Positions 45,612 to 54,618 of a stretch of 64,000 bases of DNA are shown here, piece after piece. Below the pieces are notes generated by a model. It saw only the letters and a list, made by a program, of their open reading frames with translations, did no database searches and was not told the origin of the DNA. This DNA is from an uncultured Saprospiraceae bacterium. GTDB lineage: Bacteria; Bacteroidota; Bacteroidia; Chitinophagales; Saprospiraceae. The stretch covers positions 1 to 64,000 of the forward strand of contig CAKZSH010000174.1 in assembly GCA_937918905.1 (NCBI GenBank), in the 5' to 3' direction. How positions within the stretch are numbered: the first letter of the stretch is position 1; the number at the start of each line of letters is the position of its first letter. Made by a program: the position numbers and the translations under genes.

Positions 45612-45706
45612 GTGACTCGTGACTCGTGACTCGTAACTTTTAATTTGTATTCGTTTAATTAAGTTTTTCGAACGAATTACAAATCACGAGTTACGAGTCA
45701 CTAATT
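45609..45706. repeat. Long hairpin (family I) overlapping the stop codon of the 45701 gene
   Basis: TTAGTGACTCGTGACTCGTGACTCGTAAC...TTTGTATTCGTT / AACGAATTACAAATCACGAGTTACGAGTCACTAA. Confidence 0.93.
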
Positions 45707-47023
45707 CCCTTTTAATGACTTTAAAAAACTTTTTTTCAAAAAAGGTTTTAACTGCTGATATGGAATTGTTATGCTTTGACGACCATACAACATATGAAAT
45801 TTTGTACTAAAACAAATTCCTTCTTGTCGAATTGTAAAATAAGAGAATTCATTTTTTTTAACCCATTTTTTAAAATCTGAATTGGAATAATATTTATGGT
45901 CTTTGATTTCTTTTTTGATATAGTTTTTAATGTATTTTTTAAAGTCTTTCTTTTTTTCAAAAATGTCCTCTAAATAAAGAGAACTGTTTTTTTCAAAATC
46001 AAAATTAAATGCGATTAATTTTTGACCAGGAGTCCAAGTGTTGCTATAAGTCATAAAACCGCTAATGATATTTTTATTAAAAAACGCAACTTCCGACCAT
46101 GCGTAACCTCTTTCGGTAGCACGTTTTTGAGGTGGGGTAGAAGTGCTTTGTTTTTTTATTTTAGTGGCATGAGTTCTGCAGGCTTGTACCCAAGCTTCTG
46201 TTTCTTCATTCATACTTTGATTGAACGCAGCATTGGTAGTTTTAGGAAAAGTAATATCGTAACCTGTCATATAATCCGCATATTCAATGCAACCAATGGT
46301 TAGTCCATCACTAGGTGTAAATTCTTTTTGATCTCCATTTTTGATAGCAATAGTCAGTTGATCCTTTTGCAAATTACCGTTGATGGTTTGAACATTTCCA
46401 CCTAATTGATCTTTGACTTTTAGTATAATATTATCTTGTTCATCAATATCACCTTTGAATGCAAATGTTTTGTTTTTTCTACTGTAAAAAATAAAACCGC
46501 TGACTTTATCAGTACTTTCTTTTTGTAAAATAATCTCTACTCGATCCTTTCCTATCGCCCCTTGGTATTTTCTAATCCACTTATTGTCACCACAGTAGGA
46601 TGGGAATTTTAATTCCTGATCGGTTTCAGTAAGCAAAAGATTTCCTCCTTTGGAATTATTATAATTACTCCAATTTCCTGAAATGGTGTTTTTTAAAAAT
46701 TTTCCTTCCAAACTTCCTGAGACCTTTTTGGAAGAATCTAATTCTTCCAGATAAATTTGACGATCTACAATTGATCCAATCAAATCAAATTGAAGATTAC
46801 TTCTCAGGTAAGTCAATCGCCCTTTGCAAGTTTCTCCATCAAAACCTAAAGTAACCGAGACATCATTCAAATCATCTATGCGTCCTTTGTAATGTTTTAT
46901 CCATTGAATCTTAGAATGATTTTTAAACAAAGATTTGACATAATCTTTAGTCTCCATTTTTTGCCCAAAAGAAAAAATAGGAACTAAGAAAATGATTAGG
47001 ATAAATTTGAAGTGATAGGACAT
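45701..47023 (-). CDS. Hypothetical exported protein (DUF3298-like C-terminus possible)
   Basis: Signal peptide; YSNTWTPGQKLIAFNFDFEKNSSLYLEDIF...EGICFSTKFHMLYGRQSITIPYQQLKPFL. Confidence 0.65.
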   Translation of the reverse strand: MSYHFKFILIIFLVPIFSFGQKMETKDYVKSLFKNHSKIQWIKHYKGRIDDLNDVSVTLGFDGETCKGRLTYLRSNLQFDLIGSIVDRQIYLEELDSSKKVSGSLEGKFLKNTISGNWSNYNNSKGGNLLLTETDQELKFPSYCGDNKWIRKYQGAIGKDRVEIILQKESTDKVSGFIFYSRKNKTFAFKGDIDEQDNIILKVKDQLGGNVQTINGNLQKDQLTIAIKNGDQKEFTPSDGLTIGCIEYADYMTGYDITFPKTTNAAFNQSMNEETEAWVQACRTHATKIKKQSTSTPPQKRATERGYAWSEVAFFNKNIISGFMTYSNTWTPGQKLIAFNFDFEKNSSLYLEDIFEKKKDFKKYIKNYIKKEIKDHKYYSNSDFKKWVKKNEFSYFTIRQEGICFSTKFHMLYGRQSITIPYQQLKPFLKKSFLKSLKGN

Positions 47024-47081
47024 TATTTGATTTTAGTTATAAAATAATTTGGATGTTTTTTAGACGGTTTACGTTGGACGT

Positions 47082-48080
47082 CTATGGCACTTCAACTGTA
47101 TTTAAAATTTCATTGATGATATCTACCTGCGAAACATTTTCTGCTTCAGCTTCATAAGTAAGCCCAATTCTATGGCGCATCACATCATGACAGATACTTC
47201 GCACATCTTCTGGAATTACGAATCCTCTTCGTTTGAGAAAAGCATGAGCTTTAGCAGCCAAAGCCAAATTGATACTTGCCCTTGGAGAACCTCCATAATT
47301 GATCAATGGTTTTAATTTAGGCAAACCATACTGGTCAGGTTGGCGAGTAGCGAAAACGATATCTAAAATATATTGTTCGATTTTTTCATCCATGTAAACT
47401 TTCTTCACCACATTTCTGGCTTTGATGATGGTCTCCGTCGTGACCACTTGGTTGACTTTTGGAAAACCACCAGGTTGAAGATTTCGACGAATAATTTCAC
47501 GTTCTTCTTCTTTATTAGGATAGTCCACCAAAACCTTGAGCATAAAACGATCGACTTGCGCCTCTGGCAAAGGATAGGTTCCTTCTTGGTCGATTGGATT
47601 TTGCGTAGCTAAAACTAGAAAAGGTTCTTCTAACTTGAAGGTATCATTTCCAATCGTTACCTGTCGCTCTTGCATGGCTTCCAGCAAGGCACTTTGAACT
47701 TTTGCAGGAGCACGGTTGATCTCATCTGCCAAAACGAAATTGGCAAAAACGGGGCCCTTACGTACGTTAAACTCATTTTTATTGGGATTGTAAATCATGG
47801 TTCCAATAATATCGGCTGGCAAAAGATCAGGGGTAAATTGGATACGACTAAATTCAGCATCAATAGCGGATGATAAGGTGTTGATCGCTAAAGTTTTGGC
47901 CAATCCTGGAAGACCTTCCAAAAGGATATGCCCTTTGGTCAATAATCCTAATAATAATCTTTCGATCATATGGTTTTGACCTACAATGACTTTAGCGGTC
48001 TCTTCATTTAATTTTTCTACAAAAGCACTTTCAATATAGATTTGTTGATTAAGCGCCTCAATGTCAACGGATGTCTGCAT
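47082..48080 (-). CDS. MoxR family AAA+ ATPase
   Basis: GHILLEGLPGLAKTLAINTLS, FVLADEINRAPAKVQSALLEAMQERQVTIG, ATQNPIDQEGTYPLPEAQVDRF. Confidence 0.95.
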   Translation of the reverse strand: MQTSVDIEALNQQIYIESAFVEKLNEETAKVIVGQNHMIERLLLGLLTKGHILLEGLPGLAKTLAINTLSSAIDAEFSRIQFTPDLLPADIIGTMIYNPNKNEFNVRKGPVFANFVLADEINRAPAKVQSALLEAMQERQVTIGNDTFKLEEPFLVLATQNPIDQEGTYPLPEAQVDRFMLKVLVDYPNKEEEREIIRRNLQPGGFPKVNQVVTTETIIKARNVVKKVYMDEKIEQYILDIVFATRQPDQYGLPKLKPLINYGGSPRASINLALAAKAHAFLKRRGFVIPEDVRSICHDVMRHRIGLTYEAEAENVSQVDIINEILNTVEVP

Positions 48081-48298
48081 ATTTATTTAGACTTAATTTT
48101 ATTGAAAATAATAACAATTATGTTATTTCAAAAAAGCCCTCAAAAATGAGAATTTTTTTGCAAAAATCGCAATAGATCTTAAAGAAGAAAAATGAGTTTA
48201 ACGGATTTTTAACGGTATGCTTTAATGGACAGTTTTTTTTAATTATGGCTGCCTTGTGAGGAAAGGAGAAATGGAGGATGTTTTATGGTTTTAGGAAT

Positions 48299-48479
48299 TT
48301 GTCGAATACTGGTGAAATGGCACACAGATGATGCGGGTGCGGCGGATTTGTATGAATCTTATTCAAAAGAGGTGTTACGATTTTTATCCAAAAAAAATCC
48401 AAATACGTTAAAAGGAGAATCCTTACAAATCCGCCGCATCTGCGTCATGTGTGTGCCATTTCAGCAGCATTCGTCAACT
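48299..48479. repeat. Long intergenic inverted repeat (family E)
   Basis: TGGCACACAGATGATGCGGGTGCGGCGGATTTGT / ACAAATCCGCCGCATCTGCGTCATGTGTGTGCCA with outer GTCGAATACTGGTGAAA. Confidence 0.95.
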
Positions 48480-48487
48480 TGTATGTT

Positions 48488-48865
48488 CTATTCTTCCTTT
48501 ATTCCATTTACCGTATCTGGAATTTCTTCGAATAAAGGCTTGATTGGAGTTGAATCTTTTGGGGTTAAAATTTCGGGAGCATTAGGTTTGATTGGAATAT
48601 CAGGTTTATCAATGTTACCAATTACCATTAATTTGGCTTCTGCCATAAGGATAGAATCTACTTTTTTTTCAGCTAGGACGAGTGCATTTTTTTTACACGT
48701 GCTCAATTTATTTTTACGGTATTGATCGAGTTTTTCAATTACGGCGGCATCAATCCTATCTTGACGATCTTCTGGACTTTCGATTGGGGTTTTGTCGCAA
48801 GCGAAAAACGTTAGTAAAATGATTCCAATCATCAAGAGATTTCTATGGCAAATGATATTTATCAT
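48488..48865 (-). CDS. Putative lipoprotein
   Basis: LTFFACDKTPIES lipobox. Confidence 0.6.
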   Translation of the reverse strand: MINIICHRNLLMIGIILLTFFACDKTPIESPEDRQDRIDAAVIEKLDQYRKNKLSTCKKNALVLAEKKVDSILMAEAKLMVIGNIDKPDIPIKPNAPEILTPKDSTPIKPLFEEIPDTVNGIKEE

Positions 48866-49179
48866 TGGTTGATTATTTTTAGTTTTTCGATTTCTTTTAA
48901 TCGGACTTGCTTGATAGAATCAATATTGCCTTGAACAAGACTATCCATTTGATTGGAACAAATACTATCCAGTTCGACAATAAATACTTTTAATTTTTTA
49001 GTGTAAACCGTATCCACCGCTTTTCGGAATGCAGCTTCCCGTTCGGGAGAGTCGTCGATGGAGAGGCAACTGATGGAACAGATACTCAAAATGATACCTG
49101 AGATAATGAGTAGTGGAAGGTATGTATTTTGTATGTTCAAATTATTATTTTCTTTTGAAGTTGATTGGTGAATTGACAT
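48862..49179 (-). CDS. Putative small membrane or lipoprotein; 4-nt overlap with 48488 gene
   Basis: Hydrophobic N-term LLIISGIILSICSISCLS; overlap suggests coupling. Confidence 0.55.
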   Translation of the reverse strand: MSIHQSTSKENNNLNIQNTYLPLLIISGIILSICSISCLSIDDSPEREAAFRKAVDTVYTKKLKVFIVELDSICSNQMDSLVQGNIDSIKQVRLKEIEKLKIINQ

Positions 49180-49232
49180 TCACGTTTGCCTGATTAACCA
49201 ATAAACTAATTTACGTTAAATGTCTTTTTCGA

Positions 49233-50228
49233 TTAAACATTATAAGTTTCTTTTTTCCTTTTCTCCAAAATATTATTAATAATTAACGCAGCATGATGCC
49301 GAGTATTTTCAATAAATAATTTGCTCGTATATTTTCCAGAATTAATCACACCAGCGATGTAGAGATTTGGAATATTGGTCTCCAAAGTTTCTTGATTATG
49401 AATAGGTGTATCATACTCATCTGCTTCGAATTGCATTCCTATTTTTCTAAAAAAATCAAAATCGGGTTCGTAGCCTGTCATGGCTAAAACGAAATCATTT
49501 GCAATAATAATTTCATCGTCAATAGTTTTGATCGTAACTTCCTGAGGTTTTATTTCTTTTAAATTACTATTGAAAAAAGCTTTGATTGAACCTTCTTTGA
49601 TACGGTTTTCGATATTGGGTTTGATCCAATATTTTACACGAGGACTGATCGTTTCTTTCCGTACTACCATAGTCACTTCAGCACCTTTATGAAATAATTC
49701 TAATGCTACATCACAAGCAGAATTTGCGGCTCCAATAACCACTACTTTTTGACCAATATAAGGATGCCAATCATCGTAATAATGTTTGACCTTCGGTAAA
49801 TTTTCCCCTGCGACACCGAGTTGTTTTGCAATGTCATAAAAACCAGTAACCACAACGACTGCCTTACTTTTAAAAGTATTTTTTGAAGTTTCTATTTTGA
49901 AGGAATGAGATGCTAACTGCTTGATATTCAGTACCTTTTCATAAAAGTTGATATTTAGTTTCCATGATTCATTTACTCTACGGAAATATTCTAAGGCTTC
50001 TCTCCTCGTAGGTTTTTCATTATGTGAAATAAAAGGAATACCTCCGATTTCTAATTTTTTAGAAGTGGAAAAAAAAGTCATATTGGTAGGGAAATGATAC
50101 AATGAATTAACAAGCACTCCTTTTTCAATAACAATATATTTAAGTCCTGCTTTTTGAGCTTCGATAGCACAAGTCATCCCAATCGGACCAGCTCCCACAA
50201 TGAGTAAATCGAAATTGTTTTCGCTCAT
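49233..50228 (-). CDS. ypdA: YpdA family putative bacillithiol disulfide reductase (FAD/NAD(P)-binding)
   Basis: FDLLIVGAGPIGMTCAIEAQKAGLKYIVIEKG; second GAANSACDVALEL motif; AMTGYEPDFDF. Confidence 0.85.
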   Translation of the reverse strand: MSENNFDLLIVGAGPIGMTCAIEAQKAGLKYIVIEKGVLVNSLYHFPTNMTFFSTSKKLEIGGIPFISHNEKPTRREALEYFRRVNESWKLNINFYEKVLNIKQLASHSFKIETSKNTFKSKAVVVVTGFYDIAKQLGVAGENLPKVKHYYDDWHPYIGQKVVVIGAANSACDVALELFHKGAEVTMVVRKETISPRVKYWIKPNIENRIKEGSIKAFFNSNLKEIKPQEVTIKTIDDEIIIANDFVLAMTGYEPDFDFFRKIGMQFEADEYDTPIHNQETLETNIPNLYIAGVINSGKYTSKLFIENTRHHAALIINNILEKRKKETYNV

Positions 50229-50244
50229 GTTAAATTTTTTGAAG

Positions 50245-50410
50245 AGACCGCTTTGCTGTCAGAGGAGAGACTGTTGCCTGTGGCAACAGAGAGATCGCTT
50301 CGCTATCAGACTGACGAAAATCGTATGAATCGAAAAATCGTTAGTCTCACAGCGAAGCGACCTCACAGTTGCCATAGGCAACGATCTGTCCTCTGACAGC
50401 AAAGCGGTCT
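50245..50410. repeat. Complex long inverted repeat (family C) upstream of ypdA-like gene
   Basis: AGACCGCTTTGCTGTCAGAGGA (50245-50266) / TCCTCTGACAGCAAAGCGGTCT (50389-50410); inner GTTGCCTGTGGCAAC and AGTCTCACAGCGAAGCGA. Confidence 0.96.
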
Positions 50411-50422
50411 GAAAATAAAATG

Positions 50423-52501
50423 CTAAGATAATACTTTAAAGATAGGTTGTCTTTTTTGAGATGTAGATTTTTGTTGTGAAGGTAATTGGACAGGTATTTT
50501 AATAATAAAAGTACTTCCTTCATTGGGAATGCTTTCCACTAAAATATCACCACCAAGTCGAGAGGAGATTTTTTTGCAAATAGATAAACCTAAACCAGAA
50601 CCTTGGGCTTCTTGGCGGCTTTGTAATCTCTTGAACATATCAAAAATCTGTAGATGATAATCAGGATCAATCCCAATTCCATTATCCTTGATTTTGATAA
50701 GGTGATGGTCATCCTTGGTTTGATAATCTACTTCAATGATAGGTGTAGGATGATTGTTATAAATAATTCCATTCTCAATTATATTTCTCATCAAAATATA
50801 AATCTGAGCTTTATTAGACCGAATAGTAGGTAAAGCTTCGCATAGAATGTGAACTGTTTTTTCTTCCATTAGAGGCTGTAAAGTAGTCATTACTTGTTGG
50901 AATGTTTTGGATAAATCAACATCTTCCACTTCTACTTTTTTATTGGAAACTTTAGAAAATTCTAAGACATCTTCAATCAAAGTATTCATCTGTTTGGCAT
51001 TGGTGACTACAAAAGATAAATATTCATTTGCAACGATATCCTCTTGATTTTTCAATCGCATTTCCAAAAGCCTAGTGAAGCTGATAATATTTCGTAAGGG
51101 TTCTTTCAAATCGTGCGAAGCGATATGGTTGAACCGTTCCATTTCTTTATTTGATTTTTTTAAGTCAGCATTGGTTTCTTCTAATTCTTGCGTTCGTCGT
51201 TGTATTTCCACAGCTAACTTGCTACTCTGAATTTGCTTTTGTTTAAATCCTTTGTATAGCAAAAATGCAATCATACAAACTGCAATTAATGCAATAACAA
51301 TTGCAGTAGATGCAAGAGTCGCTTTTTGAATTGTAAGTTTATCTTTTGTTTGTTGTGCTTTTAAGAGTTGATTTTCAGCTTCCTTATGTTCGACTTGGAA
51401 TTGAATTTTTAATTCATTAAGTTTTTGATTTTTTTCTATTACATATAAGCTATCACCGATTGCTTTAAGTTTAGTATGGTACACATATGCAACAGAAAAA
51501 TCCTCCTCAGCAGCATAGTTTTTTGCTAATATTTCATAAAAAATTGTGACTCTTTTAAGAGCACCTAATTTTTCAGCAATTTGAACCCCTTCCATGCTTT
51601 TTTCAATAGATTTGGCAAACTGACTTTGTTCGAAGTAAATTTCAGCCAATTCTTGGAGTGCAAAAACGGTCTCTTCTTGATAGTTGATTTCTGAGGAAAA
51701 GGTATATGCATTTCGATGCGCTTGAAGTGCTTTTTCAGGTTTTTCTTTCTTTGAATAAGTAATACCTAATTGGTTGAAAATGCTAGACATTCCCACTTTA
51801 TCTTTATTTTTCTTTGCAAAATCCAAAGCAATTTCAAGATGTTTGATGGCTTCATCTAGGTTGTTTTCATATCTATAACTAATTCCAATTGTTTTATGGG
51901 CATCGCAAATGAGATGGTTATCCTTGAGGGTAAGGGCAAGTTGAAGTGCTTCTTCTGCATATTTTAAAGAAGTATCCCATATTCCCTGTTCTTGCAATGC
52001 AGTAGCCATATTGAGTAAATTATCACTTGTTTGTTGGCGTAATCCAAATTGATTAGAGCACTCTGCCCCCTTTTGATAATAAGCTACCGCTTTATCAAAA
52101 GCCTCTATTTTCATATACGTTCGACCTAAGTTATTATAAGTTCTACAGATATGAATGTGGTTGTTTGTTTCTTCTGCTAGTTTTATGGATTCTTTAAAAT
52201 TTTCAATAGCCAGATCCAACTTACCTTGAATGCTGTAACCGACTGCGAGTATATTTTTGGCTTTTATAATGCCAATTGGATATTCTAATTTTTTGGAAAT
52301 TTCAAGCCCTCTTTTAGCAAAGTAGACTGTTTTTTCAGGATGGGTTCGATGATATTCCCAACTTAATTTTTCTAATGCACTAACCATGATAGTGTCTTCA
52401 TCCGTATTTTGGAGTACGACTAATAGGCTATCAATTTTGCTTTTGGAAAAAGCAACTTGAGTCAATAGACTAGTTAAAATAAGTGTAAGAATTATTCTCA
52501 T
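50423..52501 (-). CDS. TPR-containing sensor histidine kinase
   Basis: TPR array then HIASHDLKEPLRNIISF, N-box IENGIIYNN, DNGIGIDPDY, GSGLGLSICKKI. Confidence 0.93.
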   Translation of the reverse strand: MRIILTLILTSLLTQVAFSKSKIDSLLVVLQNTDEDTIMVSALEKLSWEYHRTHPEKTVYFAKRGLEISKKLEYPIGIIKAKNILAVGYSIQGKLDLAIENFKESIKLAEETNNHIHICRTYNNLGRTYMKIEAFDKAVAYYQKGAECSNQFGLRQQTSDNLLNMATALQEQGIWDTSLKYAEEALQLALTLKDNHLICDAHKTIGISYRYENNLDEAIKHLEIALDFAKKNKDKVGMSSIFNQLGITYSKKEKPEKALQAHRNAYTFSSEINYQEETVFALQELAEIYFEQSQFAKSIEKSMEGVQIAEKLGALKRVTIFYEILAKNYAAEEDFSVAYVYHTKLKAIGDSLYVIEKNQKLNELKIQFQVEHKEAENQLLKAQQTKDKLTIQKATLASTAIVIALIAVCMIAFLLYKGFKQKQIQSSKLAVEIQRRTQELEETNADLKKSNKEMERFNHIASHDLKEPLRNIISFTRLLEMRLKNQEDIVANEYLSFVVTNAKQMNTLIEDVLEFSKVSNKKVEVEDVDLSKTFQQVMTTLQPLMEEKTVHILCEALPTIRSNKAQIYILMRNIIENGIIYNNHPTPIIEVDYQTKDDHHLIKIKDNGIGIDPDYHLQIFDMFKRLQSRQEAQGSGLGLSICKKISSRLGGDILVESIPNEGSTFIIKIPVQLPSQQKSTSQKRQPIFKVLS

Positions 52502-52667
52502 CAGAAGTTTAAGGGCGTATTTCTAGTTAATTTTTTGACTGTTATTTGAAGGCAACTACTTCAGTTTATTTGTTTCATTAGTCGATATATACTATTGCAG
52601 AGTTGTTACCAAAAATAAGGCAAATGAGTTTTTTTTAGTAAGTCTTGTGACAAGGTAAATAGAGGAA

Positions 52668-52756
52668 ACGTACGCTTCGCTTGACGATTCGAATATTTTT
52701 GATTCATAATTATTCGAAACGTCAAGCGCAGCGTACGACAAGCGCAGCGTTCGTTT
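52668..52756. repeat. Long hairpin (family D)
   Basis: ACGTACGCTTCGCTTGACGATTCGAATA / TTATTCGAAACGTCAAGCGCAGCGTACG; shares GTCAAGCGCAGCGTACG with 27533-27549. Confidence 0.93.
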
Positions 52757-53273
52757 TATTGGTCTCAGAAAAGGTTTAAAACCTCGTACTTTCAGCAGGT
52801 GGTGGTTAAGTTATTCAACCGTCCTAGTTGAAAACCACCTACGACCCAAATGACTATGGCATAGGGAATTTTCTATTTTGACCAACCACATAAAATCACC
52901 TTGAGCCAAAAAAATAGATGTTCGCCTCCATCAATAATCAATTTCTCCTTCGACATATGTTCCATTGAAATCAGTTGCTTTGGCTCTTTTTTTTTAAGTA
53001 TTTTGGAATCTCTTTTTGTTTTTTGGTTGTGTTGTATTTGTGCACCAAGTAGTTGTTCCTTTTTACTTTGGTGTATTATTGTAAAAACTAAAAGAAAAAC
53101 CATTAAAATATAAACTTAAGGTTTGTTGAAAAATAAAATAAGTCTAATTTTACTCAACCATTTCCTGAGCAACTTTATTATTTGACCGTTACTAAACTTA
53201 CTCATTACAATTAAAATGATGATTAAAAAAATTACACTATTTCAAGAACTTAGCATTAACAAAACTCAAGTTT

Positions 53274-54173
53274 ATGGATTGGCAATATTACCTCGATGAA
53301 TTAGCAAAAGATCAGCTTATTATTTTTGCTGTACCTATTTTTTTAATTGCGCTGGGAATTGAAGCCTATCTTGCTAGGCATGAGCGACCTGATCTGTATC
53401 ATAAAAAAGATGCCTGGGTTTCAATTTTGATGGGACTTGCCTCGGCGGTAGTTGAGTTTTTACCAAAACTTTTAGCGTTTATTATTTTTATGTATTTGCA
53501 TAGTATTTCGCCATTGCAAGATATTGTTGGTCGTCAATGGTGGGCATGGGTGCTCTTATTTTTCTTAGATGATTTTAGTTATTATTGGTTTCATCGGATG
53601 AATCATGAAGTACGTTTTTTTTGGGCAGGACATGTTTCGCATCATTCCTCAGAGTATATGAATTTTGGGACGGCATTGCGGCAAGGAGTAGGGGAGCGGT
53701 TGCATAAATTTTTGTTTTGGTTGTGGTTGCCATTATTAGGATTTGATGCTTTGATGATATTTGTAATGATTAGTATCAATCTTTTTTATCAGTTTTGGAC
53801 GCATACTGAATTGGTAAAGAAATTACCATCATGGTACGAATTTATTTTTAATACGCCTTCTCATCATCGGGTACATCATGCTTCTAATATTCGATATTTA
53901 GATCGTAACCATGCAGGTGTTTTGATTATTTGGGATAGAATGTTTGGGACATTTTCGGAAGAAAAAGATTTTGAAAAACCAGTTTACGGCTTGACCAAAA
54001 ATATAGAATCATTCCATGCAGGTTATGTTATGACGCATGAATATCAAGCCATCTGGCGAGATGTTCGACGAGCTAAAAAATGGTCAGATAAATTAAAATA
54101 TATTTTTTACGCTCCAGGCTGGAGTCATGATGGGGAAGATTTGAGAGCGAAAACGCTGAGGAAGAAACTGTAA
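53274..54173 (+). CDS. Sterol desaturase / fatty acid hydroxylase family protein
   Basis: His boxes HRMNHE, HVSHHSSE, HRVHHASN. Confidence 0.92.
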   Translation: MDWQYYLDELAKDQLIIFAVPIFLIALGIEAYLARHERPDLYHKKDAWVSILMGLASAVVEFLPKLLAFIIFMYLHSISPLQDIVGRQWWAWVLLFFLDDFSYYWFHRMNHEVRFFWAGHVSHHSSEYMNFGTALRQGVGERLHKFLFWLWLPLLGFDALMIFVMISINLFYQFWTHTELVKKLPSWYEFIFNTPSHHRVHHASNIRYLDRNHAGVLIIWDRMFGTFSEEKDFEKPVYGLTKNIESFHAGYVMTHEYQAIWRDVRRAKKWSDKLKYIFYAPGWSHDGEDLRAKTLRKKL

Positions 54174-54201
54174 AAATTGAACTGTGAATAACAATCGAGG
54201 A

Positions 54202-54564
54202 TTATTGTATTAGAATGAATCCAATAGCAATTAACGCAGGCAATCCTTGAAGGAAAAATATTTTTTTATCTGCTGTCATTGAACCGTAAAGTCCTGCCAC
54301 AGTAACACAACCTAGAAAAAATAAAGCGATATTATCTCTCCAAGTTTCATCTTCAATTAAGAATGTCCAAATCAATCCTGTAGCTAAAAACCCATTATAC
54401 AATCCTTGATTAGCAGCCAATGCAGTTGTTTTTGGAAATAAATCTTTTGGGAAATTTCGAAAAATTTTGGGGCCACGAGTTGTCCATGCGAACATTTCAA
54501 ACCACATGATATAGAGGTGGAAAAAAGCGACGAATCCGATAAGTATTTTTATTGCGATTTCCAT
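54202..54564 (-). CDS. DUF1304 family membrane protein
   Basis: FHLYIMWFEMFAWTTRGPKIF...LAANQGLYNGFLATGLIW. Confidence 0.88.
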   Translation of the reverse strand: MEIAIKILIGFVAFFHLYIMWFEMFAWTTRGPKIFRNFPKDLFPKTTALAANQGLYNGFLATGLIWTFLIEDETWRDNIALFFLGCVTVAGLYGSMTADKKIFFLQGLPALIAIGFILIQ

Positions 54565-54618
54565 AATGAGTTGGTTTAGAAGTAAAGATAACAATGTAAT
54601 GCAAAAGATGTCTCTCCA

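Noticed and set aside
48285-48725. Plus-strand 146-aa ORF
   Set aside because: Runs through the family E hairpin and antisense to the 48488 lipoprotein gene.
8580-52756. Hairpins as integron attC sites or classical IS/MITE insertions
   Set aside because: No consistent R-box (GTTRRRY) ends, no integron integrase, no constant terminal inverted repeats and mostly no visible target duplications; the 24819-25025 case is the only possible exception.
8580-52756. Hairpins as REP/REPIN elements with an associated RAYT transposase
   Set aside because: No RAYT-like gene in this window and arm sequences are too diverse; remains testable genome-wide.
52873-53103. Minus-strand 76-aa ORF (and opposing 52901..53113)
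   Set aside because: No domain recognised; both strands open by chance in low-complexity AT-rich sequence, so not called as a gene.
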